Positions 1 to 5,751 are shown, numbered from the stretch's first letter. The stretch is 5,751 nt of DNA from an uncultured Clostridia bacterium (GCA_946626015.1 CAMOTT010000130.1:1-5751); one strand, 5' to 3'. Translations and numbers: made by a program. Notes: generated by a model not told the origin, from the sequence alone.

Positions 1-1378
1 AGATCCAACCGAACAGGAGTATTCTTATTATCCATTGGATCAGTGAATATTTTACCGTGACTCTTGCGGAGGCAATAGTCGAATTGCCGTATTGATCTGT
101 GACGGTGCAGGTGACGGTCGCGGCGCCGCTTTTAAGTCCGGTCACCTTTCCGTTTTGGTCCACGGAAACCACATTTGGCACCGAGGAGGCAAAGGTCACG
201 CTGCATACGATGCCCTCGCCCTTTTCGATCTTAGGAGTTATTACCTCACTGCCCTTGTAGCGGAGCTTTATCGACTGAGGTACGGTCACTTTTTTGACTA
301 TATCGTTCGCCGAACCTGTCGTCCAGCGGGCATAAAGGGTGTGCTCCGTTTTGATCTCCACGGTTGAGTCCTCGGTTATCAGCAAACCGGTATCGGTGTA
401 CCAGCCCGCAAAGTTCAAATCCTGCTTTACCGGGATGGGGAGAGAGCCGTATTTGCCGCCCACGAGCACCGTTTTGCTCAGGGTATCCGCCTTGCCGCCC
501 ATGGAGTCAAAGTTGACGCAGCAGGCAGCAGGCAGGATCTTCTCCCACACGGCGTACAAGGTGATGGAACCGTTTATGATATAGCTCTTTCCGCCGGCAT
601 AATCCGCCTTTGCCGCTGAGGGGTCAAGCGACCAGCCCATGAAGTTGTAGCCGCTCTTTGTGGCTTTGTTGAAGTAAAGGCTCTTGCCGGCTTCAACGTT
701 TTTTGTCAGGAGTGCCTGCCCGTCCGACATAAAGATGACGGTCACAAGCTCTTTGCCGCCGTAAACAGGCCAATACTCGTTCTGAGCCTTTGCGCCCCTC
801 TTTTGGGCGACCTCTTCCCTGTTCGCAGGCACCTCATAATAGTAGCACCAGTATCTACCGGCCTCATAGGCTCCTTCGGGAGTGTTGGCGACGTTGTTTT
901 TAAGATACTTGCAAATGGTTGCGCCGTTATAAAGCCTGCCGTCCATCTCAGCCTTGAGATACCTAAGCTGTCCGTGGACAGTGGTATAGTCAAGCCCCTC
1001 CTGGGAGCAGTATTTTTTAAGATCCTCAAACCTTGAGCTGTGCCATTGGCAGATACCGTAGCTTGTGCCGTTGTCGCCCCAGGCGTTGGGGTTGAAGCTG
1101 GATTCACACTCTATGTTCGCCATTATTCCGCAGGCAATGGCAGAATTGAAGTCTATTGAAATAAGGTAGTCGTAGATCTCCTGCTTGTTCTTTGCAAGCT
1201 CTTCCTTGCTGAGCCCGTTGACACCGACCTCATAAGCGGAGGAGAACACCTCCGGGTACGCTTCATAAGTGATCCTGCCAAATGCCGACGGAAGGGTCTC
1301 TTTCGCATAGGCGCCAGAAGAAAAAATACAGGACAAAAGCAGCGCAACAGACAAAATTTTTATGATTTTCCTTCGCAT
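1..1378 (-). CDS. Exported phage-tail-type lysozyme with two InlB B-repeats and a Big_2 domain (3' end cut by window edge)
   Basis: I read 459 codons without a stop from ATG at 1378 to the left edge. Residues 1-25 are a signal peptide: basic MRRK, hydrophobic core, cleavage after AYA. Residues about 74-205 match the phage tail lysozyme family (Phage_lysozyme2), which cleaves peptidoglycan glycan strands. The signature is NIECESSFNP, with E92 the likely catalytic acid, then GDNGTSYGICQWHSSR (101-116) and the family-typical end YEVPANREEVAQKRG (181-195). Residues 212-278 and 286-352 are InlB B-repeats, ending LYAVW and LYARW. Residues 362-443 form a Big_2 Ig-like domain (VSVDQNGKVTGLKSGAATVT). 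The tail YSLIQWIIRILLFGWI (444-459) resembles the hydrophobic C-termini of Clostridia Ig-repeat surface proteins, so only a few codons are probably missing. The start is fixed by AAGGAGG five bases upstream. Expected location is the cell surface or outside. The native role (own-wall remodelling, competition or adhesion) cannot be told from sequence. Confidence 0.9.
   Translation of the reverse strand, partial: MRRKIIKILSVALLLSCIFSSGAYAKETLPSAFGRITYEAYPEVFSSAYEVGVNGLSKEELAKNKQEIYDYLISIDFNSAIACGIMANIECESSFNPNAWGDNGTSYGICQWHSSRFEDLKKYCSQEGLDYTTVHGQLRYLKAEMDGRLYNGATICKYLKNNVANTPEGAYEAGRYWCYYYEVPANREEVAQKRGAKAQNEYWPVYGGKELVTVIFMSDGQALLTKNVEAGKSLYFNKATKSGYNFMGWSLDPSAAKADYAGGKSYIINGSITLYAVWEKILPAACCVNFDSMGGKADTLSKTVLVGGKYGSLPIPVKQDLNFAGWYTDTGLLITEDSTVEIKTEHTLYARWTTGSANDIVKKVTVPQSIKLRYKGSEVITPKIEKGEGIVCSVTFASSVPNVVSVDQNGKVTGLKSGAATVTCTVTDQYGNSTIASARVTVKYSLIQWIIRILLFGWI
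323..745 (-). repeat. Two tandem InlB B-type (Listeria-Bacteroides) protein repeats
   Basis: Two units of about 67 residues lie within the lysozyme protein: residues 212-278 (bases 745-545) and 286-352 (bases 523-323). Each has the beta-grasp repeat pattern: V-x-F at the start, K/V-x-G-K in the middle, a central F-x-GW (FMGW, FAGW), and a final LYA-x-W. They are degenerate at the protein level and not obvious DNA repeats. In this family such repeats are spacers or adhesion modules on exported proteins. Confidence 0.85.
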
Positions 1379-1466
1379 AAAAACCTCCTTGATCTTTGAG
1401 CAAAAGCCATGCCCAAGCCCCACATATCCGGAAGGATATACGGGACCCGGGTATATTATTCAACGA
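1379..1466 (-). promoter_or_regulatory. 88-base intergenic gap with a weak promoter candidate and overlapping inverted repeats
   Basis: This is the only sizeable gap in the gene block. On the minus strand, TTGAAT (1463-1458), a 17-base spacer and TATATC (1440-1435) form a -35/-10 pair with four of six consensus matches each. Two overlapping inverted repeats cover it: ATATAC/GTATAT with a 9-base loop (1436-1456) and ATATCC/GGATAT with a 4-base loop (1424-1439). They share 1436-1439, so they cannot both form. Neither has a following T-run, so I do not call a terminator. The promoter is a weak candidate only. Confidence 0.3.
1384..1390 (-). promoter_or_regulatory. Strong ribosome binding site of the lysozyme gene
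   Basis: The minus strand reads AAGGAGG, then five bases, then ATG at 1378. This near-perfect anti-16S match selects this start and excludes the overlapping reading frame that begins at 1463. Confidence 0.9.
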
Positions 1467-3338
1467 TTATTTGAACTCAGCCATCATTTTGATAAATCCC
1501 TTGGTGATGTCTGAACCGGCATGTCTGCCGAAGGAAATAGTCTCCTGATAATGATCGCCGAAGATCTTGCTGTCGTCAAAAAAGATCATGCAGTAGTCGT
1601 TGTCCGGCAGGATATAGCCCACCTCATCGTTTGCCATACCGAAAACAAGAATATCGTCGCCCACGATCTCCTTGAGTGAAGGATAGGGGAAATCCGTGCC
1701 GTCAAAGCTGTTTTCGGCCAGCATAAGGGCGCCGCCGATGGCAAGCTCCGGGCTGTATTCGCCGGGAACCATAACGACCTTGAGCGCGTCGCCTATTTCA
1801 AGATAGCCTATCTCGGTGTATGCGGCATACTGTCCGTCCTCGGTCTTTATCATATCATAGTTTGCAAGGTTGAGCTTGCCCACCGCTTTTATTGTGGGGT
1901 TTTCAACCGTCAGCTTGACTTCGCTGAGCCTTATGTTGAGGACAGGCTCTACCCTTGTTTCCTCTACGGGAGTCCAGTCCTCATACCACAGGGTGTAGTT
2001 GGGAGATTGCTTCATTTCTTCTTCGATCTGCTTTGTGTTCGCAAGCAGCTCGTTGTTTCTGATCTCGTCCTCTGTGAGGGTAAGAGCCATGGTTATCCTG
2101 CCCAGCTCCCTGCCGTAACGCTCCGCCTGCTGCGAGCGGCGTTCCAGATCAAGGTCATCGTTGGTCAGATGGCGCTCTGAATATATGCCCAGAATAGCGC
2201 CCTGGATGAACATAAAGTTGCTGCCGGCTTTGTTTATAATCTCTTCCATATAAGCTGTGTAGTCGGCGGAAAGCTCCCTGCCGGAGCTGTTGTCCGTCTT
2301 AAGACCGGTTATGTAGGGATGGGCGCCCATATTGACGATCACGGTCTCCTTTGAGGCGCTGTTGTCCGGCACAAAGCGGAAGCGTGAAAGGTTCTCGATA
2401 AACTCCGCAGGATCGCGGTCGTCCTTGATGTAGCCGGCAATGGATTTTTCCGCGTAATAAAGCTCGCCTGTTTCCATTGAGTCGCAGGCGTCTTTGATGG
2501 ACTTCGCAACGCGCTCATAAAGTAGCTCCATAAACTGCTCGTCCACGCCCTTCATGATCTTGCCCTTGCCCGTGATGGAATGGAAGACGTTGTTGATGAT
2601 CTTGACTATCAGGGGATTCCAAAGGCCCAGGGTATCGATCTCGCTGTGGACGTGGGTGGAGGAGATGTTGATGCTCGCAAGACCGTACTTCTCCGCGTAA
2701 TCGCTGACCATTCCCCTGATGACTCTGACGTCATGGTTGGAAAGGCCGATACATTCTATTGTGGCAAATACGGAAGCTCCGTTGCCGCTGTTATCGTCCA
2801 GAGCAATGGTGCGCACCTTCATATCGTCCAGCACTGTTTCGACCCTGTTTGCGGGGAAGTTCTGGAAAAGGTACCCGGCAAGGTAATATTTACCGCTGAG
2901 GACATCGTCAGGCAACAGGCTCTCCTGAGAATAGCCCAGCTTCCACTTGGCTGTCGCCGAGGGAGTCGTGGTAAAGTTCTTTGTTCCGCTGTAAAAGTTC
3001 TCGCTCACATAGTCCTTTTCGCTGATTATGGTCTCCGGCTCGGGGATCTTGTTGGCGATGTAATTGATGAGCCTTGTGATACCGTACTCAAGATAAGAGA
3101 AGGCCACATATTTTAAGTCCTTCTGGCTCCTTATCTTTGAGACCGCCTTTGCGGCTCCTCCCACGGTGAGCAGGTCACAGGTCTCTCCATCCATGACCAC
3201 CTCATGGTGCAGACCGCTTTTGCCGGAGGCTACGGCGCTTATTGTTTTCGCCCTGGCAGGGGCGGCGGCTGATATGCTGCCCACCATTACGGCCACAGCA
3301 AGGGGGATCGCTAAGAATGACATCAGTTTCTTTTTCAT
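1467..3338 (-). CDS. Exported neutral/alkaline ceramidase-like metallohydrolase (divergent)
   Basis: The protein has 623 residues. Residues 1-30 are a Sec signal peptide (MKKK, hydrophobic core, cleavage after ARA). Neutral ceramidases are zinc enzymes that hydrolyse the N-acyl bond of ceramide. The match here is a set of spaced motifs: SSTHVHSEID (226-235) for the family THTHSGP zinc motif, NMGAHP with H340 for the second histidine, FIQG (377-380) followed by YS at 386-387 where the family has its GDVSPN serine, VPGEYSPE with E527, and GMANDEVGY (567-575) with Y575. Spacing of most of these resembles the Pseudomonas enzyme as I recall it. Residues about 31-130 are an extra N-terminal region I do not recognise. 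Only 48 residues follow Y575, so the usual C-terminal Ig-like domain seems absent. The start has GGAGG eight bases upstream. Substrate is uncertain: fold assignment is moderately sure, ceramide hydrolysis is not shown. Confidence 0.65.
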   Translation of the reverse strand: MKKKLMSFLAIPLAVAVMVGSISAAAPARAKTISAVASGKSGLHHEVVMDGETCDLLTVGGAAKAVSKIRSQKDLKYVAFSYLEYGITRLINYIANKIPEPETIISEKDYVSENFYSGTKNFTTTPSATAKWKLGYSQESLLPDDVLSGKYYLAGYLFQNFPANRVETVLDDMKVRTIALDDNSGNGASVFATIECIGLSNHDVRVIRGMVSDYAEKYGLASINISSTHVHSEIDTLGLWNPLIVKIINNVFHSITGKGKIMKGVDEQFMELLYERVAKSIKDACDSMETGELYYAEKSIAGYIKDDRDPAEFIENLSRFRFVPDNSASKETVIVNMGAHPYITGLKTDNSSGRELSADYTAYMEEIINKAGSNFMFIQGAILGIYSERHLTNDDLDLERRSQQAERYGRELGRITMALTLTEDEIRNNELLANTKQIEEEMKQSPNYTLWYEDWTPVEETRVEPVLNIRLSEVKLTVENPTIKAVGKLNLANYDMIKTEDGQYAAYTEIGYLEIGDALKVVMVPGEYSPELAIGGALMLAENSFDGTDFPYPSLKEIVGDDILVFGMANDEVGYILPDNDYCMIFFDDSKIFGDHYQETISFGRHAGSDITKGFIKMMAEFK

Positions 3339-3346
3339 GGTTTCTA

Positions 3347-3351
3347 CCTCC
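3347..3351 (-). promoter_or_regulatory. Ribosome binding site of the ceramidase-like gene
   Basis: GGAGG on the minus strand lies eight bases before ATG 3338. It sits in the 15-base gap just after the VanZ-like gene's TAA, leaving no room for a separate promoter. Confidence 0.85.
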
Positions 3352-3353
3352 GT

Positions 3354-3842
3354 TTAATTTATTTGCCTGTTTTTAATTTGCTCTGTTTTGGAAATGCGCT
3401 TTGTTTTTCTATGATTTTTCATAAATAAAAATATCATACAGATCAATATTCCCAGGGCGGCTCCCGCGCTGTCCACGCCCACGTCAAACAGACGGCAGGC
3501 TCTTCCCGGGATAAAATACTGATGTATCTCATCAGACACCGAATATAAAAAACAAACCAAAAGCGTAATTGCAGGTTTTTTCTTTTCAAGGGTGGCGTAC
3601 AGGGCGGCGAACACCGCGCAGGCCAGGACGAAAAACTCGGTGGCGTGGGCAAACTTGCGCACTATAAAATCGCTTATTTGTATATGCAGCAGCCTGCCTA
3701 TCCTGATTTCAAAGAGCTGACTCAAGGCTGCGGATTCATCCGCCCGCTGATTTGAAAGATAGAACACGGCGGCGGCTATCAAGCCCACGATGAGCCACGA
3801 AAGGCAAATGATAACCTTTTGCTTTTTTGTTTTTGTTCCCAT
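3354..3842 (-). CDS. VanZ-like family membrane protein
   Basis: This 162-residue protein has four predicted membrane helices at about 10-30, 66-83, 88-103 and 119-141, and a very basic C-terminal tail (KNHRKTKRISK). VanZ-family signatures are clear: FYLSNQ at the end of helix 1, RKFAHATEFFVLA (62-74) entering helix 2, SDEIHQYFIPGRACRLFDVGVD (split here as SDEIHQYFIPGR 103-114 and DVGVD 120-124), then the glycine/alanine-rich last helix. VanZ of glycopeptide-resistance clusters lowers teicoplanin susceptibility by an unsettled mechanism. Most chromosomal relatives have no defined role, so drug resistance should not be assumed. Its start lies four bases after the stop of the binding-protein gene, and its ribosome site lies inside that gene, which suggests translational coupling. 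The length is normal for the family and no key motif is missing. Confidence 0.9.
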   Translation of the reverse strand: MGTKTKKQKVIICLSWLIVGLIAAAVFYLSNQRADESAALSQLFEIRIGRLLHIQISDFIVRKFAHATEFFVLACAVFAALYATLEKKKPAITLLVCFLYSVSDEIHQYFIPGRACRLFDVGVDSAGAALGILICMIFLFMKNHRKTKRISKTEQIKNRQIN

Positions 3843-3846
3843 AATC

Positions 3847-5484
3847 TTACTCCACTCTGCCCTTTATAAAGCTCACATTTTCGCCTGCGGGATAGACGAA
3901 GATATCATAGACATTCTTTGGCTTGACAAACAGATCACAGCCCTTGAACACCGGGTAGACCACCCCGCGCTCCATCAGATATTTTTCGGCGTTTCTGCAG
4001 GCGGCAACGATCTCGCTGTCATTGTCGGAGCTGTGCATATTGTTTATTATAAGGTCATACTCCTCCGATGAAAAGCCGGGAATGTTTTCCTTTTTATCTT
4101 TGGTAAAGCCCTGTAAAAATTTTGTTGTAAAACTGGTAGCCGTTCTGTAAGCGCCCAGGGCAAGCTGATATTCCCCGTTTGTCAGATCCGTCTCCAGCTT
4201 TTCGGTCTCCGTGACTTCAATGCCGATGCTCAGATTTTTGCCGAAAAGTCTCTGCCAAACCTGCACCTGTTTGCGTACCGTCAGTTCAAATTCCGCTGTG
4301 CATTTCACGGTGACGCTTACTTTTGTTTTTTCAAGCTCCGTCAGACCTGCTGACCACAGACTATCCGCGGCCGCTTCGTTGTACTGCGGCTGTTGAGTTC
4401 TGCCTGCCAGAGTTCTGTATTTGCTCTCGCCCACGGTGCAGCAATCCGGCACAATGCCCTCCGCCCGCTCGTAGGAGAGGGTCTCCTCCTGTTCCGGGCT
4501 TATCGAGGCAACAAGCGCCCTTCTGAGCTTTTCGTTTTGGAGTATCTCATCTTTACAGTTGAATATCCACGACCATGTTGCGCTTTGATACCGCTCAATG
4601 TCCACGGACTTGACGTTTTCAAGCACATCCTTTTTTGAATAGGGTATCATCGCCCCGGAATAGCTCCCGTCGGAGACTTTCTGTATTACGGAGGCATAAT
4701 CCCCGTTGACGTTGAGCGACACCGCGGCAGGCAGGACTTCTTCCTCCCCGGCATAATCCCCGTTCCTTCTCAGCAGCAGGGAGACGCCCTCCACCCATTT
4801 TGAAAGATAAAACGGGCCATTACACATAAGGTAGGTCACGTCAAGGCCGTAGCGCCCCTTTGTAGCCTCAAAGAATTTCTCGCTGCAGGGCATACAAACC
4901 GCCGTTGTCAGCGTTTCAAGGAACTCAGCGTTGGGGGCGGTCAACTGTATAACAAGGGTATGCTTGTTTGCCGCGGCAACGCCCAAAGAAGCCGGGCTTG
5001 CGGAACCGTTATATATCTCCCTTGCCGATTTTATGGAAAAAAGGCTCTCCGCAGAGGGTGACTGAGTTTCGGGAGAGACCGCTCGCCTGAAAGCGAAAAC
5101 AAAGTCCTGGGCGGTAACGCTCCGGTCAAAGCTGTCCTTATAGTCCTCTCCGAGGATATCCGCGAAATTTTTTATCAAATGCCATTCCGCGTCCTCTCTC
5201 AGGTTAAATGTATACACACACTCGTCAGCGCTTATGCTCCAGCTTTTGGCGACTCCGGGGACAATGCCTCCATCCTCACCCCGTCTGACAAGACCCTCGA
5301 AGCAGTTTGCCACAGCTATCTCTCCGGCGTTGTCTCCAACTATCTGGGGATCAAGACACCGGGGCTCCGATGTGACAGCGTAGTATATAGTTGCGTTCAA
5401 TCCCTTGACCCCTCCGCAGGCGGCAAGGGTGAGGATCAAAGCCGCTATGAGCAAAAGCGCGGCTGCCTTTTTAATTTTGTTCAT
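3847..5484 (-). CDS. Family-5 (OppA/DppA-like) ABC transporter solute-binding lipoprotein
   Basis: From ATG 5484 the protein has 545 residues, the usual family length. Residues 1-23 are a lipoprotein signal: MNKIKK, hydrophobic core, lipobox LAAC with C23 as the lipidated cysteine, then GG. Family-5 signatures follow in order: EPRCLDP (40-46), FEGLVRRGEDGGIVPGVAKSW (62-82), YTFNLREDAEWH (91-102), TAQDFVFAFRRAVSP (124-138) and NGPFYLSKW (222-230). Such proteins capture oligopeptides or other small solutes outside the membrane for an ABC permease. No permease or ATPase gene is in the window, and a VanZ-like gene follows directly. Substrate is unknown. The mature chain has 12 cysteines besides C23, many for this family. 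The reading frame also opens at GTG 5493 and TTG 5490, but their spacing from AAGG (5500-5497) is short; ATG 5484 at 12 bases and its standard signal peptide make it the better start. Confidence 0.92.
   Translation of the reverse strand: MNKIKKAAALLLIAALILTLAACGGVKGLNATIYYAVTSEPRCLDPQIVGDNAGEIAVANCFEGLVRRGEDGGIVPGVAKSWSISADECVYTFNLREDAEWHLIKNFADILGEDYKDSFDRSVTAQDFVFAFRRAVSPETQSPSAESLFSIKSAREIYNGSASPASLGVAAANKHTLVIQLTAPNAEFLETLTTAVCMPCSEKFFEATKGRYGLDVTYLMCNGPFYLSKWVEGVSLLLRRNGDYAGEEEVLPAAVSLNVNGDYASVIQKVSDGSYSGAMIPYSKKDVLENVKSVDIERYQSATWSWIFNCKDEILQNEKLRRALVASISPEQEETLSYERAEGIVPDCCTVGESKYRTLAGRTQQPQYNEAAADSLWSAGLTELEKTKVSVTVKCTAEFELTVRKQVQVWQRLFGKNLSIGIEVTETEKLETDLTNGEYQLALGAYRTATSFTTKFLQGFTKDKKENIPGFSSEEYDLIINNMHSSDNDSEIVAACRNAEKYLMERGVVYPVFKGCDLFVKPKNVYDIFVYPAGENVSFIKGRVE
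3850..3855 (-). promoter_or_regulatory. Ribosome binding site of the VanZ-like gene, inside the upstream coding end
   Basis: The minus strand reads GTGGAG TAA GATT ATG. GGAG lies seven bases from the ATG at 3842 and encodes part of the last two codons (Val-Glu) of the upstream gene. A ribosome ending on that gene sits on this site, the usual arrangement for coupled translation. Confidence 0.7.
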
Positions 5485-5496
5485 CGTCAACACTGA

Positions 5497-5500
5497 CCTT
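5497..5500 (-). promoter_or_regulatory. Ribosome binding site of the solute-binding protein gene
   Basis: Minus-strand AAAAAGGTCA follows the TAA of the preceding gene. AAGG lies 3 bases from GTG 5493, 6 from TTG 5490 and 12 from ATG 5484. Aligned to the full AAGGAGG consensus, the ATG has the normal distance. The site is weak and the start choice is not certain. Confidence 0.5.
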
Positions 5501-5501
5501 T

Positions 5502-5751
5502 TTAAGCTTTATTAAACGGGCTTTCCGGATACTCCGCGCTGTCCGTTGCGGCAGCGGCGTAAACACCGTTATGGGATCTGTACTTTTCGACTGAGGAACC
5601 GTCATATTTAACGGTGGAGTTTCCGCAAATGTACTCGTCCACAGCCTTGCGGCGATAGTTTATATTTATCAGCCCGTTGCCCCTGTAAAACAGGGAGACC
5701 ACCTTGTTGTTCTTTTCTTCTATTTCATCCAGAATTTTTTCAGCGCCGTCA
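5502..5751 (-). CDS. C-terminal end of an unrecognised protein (5' part outside window)
   Basis: The frame is open to the right edge and ends with TAA at 5504-5502, giving 82 C-terminal residues. I do not recognise the family. The visible part starts with a charged, helix-prone stretch (EKILDEIEEKNNK), followed by what look like beta strands (VVSLFYRGNGLININYRRK), a segment with one cysteine (DEYICGNSTVKYDGSS) and a polar end (ESPFNKA). There is no membrane helix or sorting signal in this part. A GTG at 5702 could be read as a start, but no ribosome site precedes it and the frame continues upstream, so it is internal. Its stop lies 17 bases before the chosen start of the solute-binding lipoprotein gene, so the two are probably co-transcribed. 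Confidence 0.75.
   Translation of the reverse strand, partial: DGAEKILDEIEEKNNKVVSLFYRGNGLININYRRKAVDEYICGNSTVKYDGSSVEKYRSHNGVYAAAATDSAEYPESPFNKA

Larger units (their letters stand above)
1..5751 (-). other. Co-directional gene block, probable operon
   Basis: All five genes are on the minus strand with gaps of about 17, 4, 15 and 88 bases in transcription order. The first three gaps hold only ribosome sites. No factor-independent terminator was found between any of the genes. The first four are therefore very probably one transcript; membership of the lysozyme gene is likely but less certain because of the longer gap. The promoter must lie to the right of the window. Confidence 0.75.

Noticed and set aside
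742..1107. 121-codon minus-strand frame, rich in Arg, Thr and Pro
   Set aside because: It is a shifted frame of the lysozyme gene, whose own frame carries clear lysozyme motifs across the same bases.
1324..1378. Possible lipobox (LLLSC, Cys17) in the lysozyme signal peptide
   Set aside because: The hydrophobic core continues past the cysteine and a good signal peptidase I site (AYA) follows at residue 25; Leu at -2 is also unusual for a lipobox.
1424..1456. Inverted repeats as a transcription terminator after the ceramidase-like gene
   Set aside because: The stems are six base pairs and AT-rich, and no T-run follows in the direction of transcription.
1263..1463. 66-codon minus-strand frame spanning the gap and the lysozyme start
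   Set aside because: It is out of frame with the lysozyme gene and lacks a ribosome site, while AAGGAGG sits correctly before ATG 1378.
2580..3116. 178-codon open frame on the plus strand
   Set aside because: It lies wholly antisense to the ceramidase-like gene, has no ribosome site or recognisable motif, and its sequence is explained by the opposite-strand coding pattern.
1467..3338. The ceramidase-like gene as a pseudogene because of its altered motif and short C-terminus
   Set aside because: The frame is intact, with a signal peptide, good ribosome site and preserved zinc-type motifs; divergence is a better explanation than decay.
5179..5496. 105-codon plus-strand frame, and similar plus-strand frames at 92-367, 3790-4071 and 4393-4638
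   Set aside because: All are antisense shadows of well-supported minus-strand genes, with no recognisable protein features.
5700..5702. GTG as the start of a small gene at 5502-5702
   Set aside because: The frame stays open to the window edge and there is no ribosome site before it, so it is more likely internal to a longer gene.

Overview
The window reads as one gene block transcribed on the minus strand, from right to left. It looks like the genome of a low-to-medium G+C Gram-positive anaerobe, most plausibly a gut Clostridia (Oscillospirales/Ruminococcaceae type). This rests on purine-rich ribosome sites, a lipoprotein peptide-binding protein, a VanZ-family protein, and an exported protein combining a phage-tail-type lysozyme, InlB B-repeats and a Big_2 domain with a C-terminal Trp/Ile/Leu-rich tail of a kind common in that group. 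The taxonomic placement is inference; no rRNA or marker gene is present.

Layout in the direction of transcription: (1) the C-terminal 82 residues of an unrecognised protein, entering from the right edge (5751-5502). (2) A family-5 (OppA/DppA-like) solute-binding lipoprotein (5484-3847). (3) A small four-helix VanZ-like membrane protein (3842-3354). (4) A 623-residue exported protein resembling neutral/alkaline non-lysosomal ceramidases (3338-1467). (5) An exported lysozyme/InlB-repeat/Big_2 protein that runs off the left edge only a few codons before its expected end (1378-1). Gaps between stops and starts are about 17, 4, 15 and 88 bases, so the first four are almost certainly one transcript. 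The fifth may be co-transcribed or have its own weak promoter in the 88-base gap.

Taken together, four of the five products are exported or membrane-bound and act at the envelope: peptide or small-molecule capture, a VanZ membrane protein, a putative amide/lipid hydrolase, and a muralytic enzyme with adhesion-type repeats. No ABC permease or ATPase gene accompanies the binding protein here. I see no RNA gene, mobile element, CRISPR array or plus-strand gene. The most unusual items are the divergent ceramidase-like enzyme (altered nucleophile motif, extra N-terminal region, shortened C-terminus), its company in the operon, and the hydrophobic C-terminal tail of the lysozyme protein.
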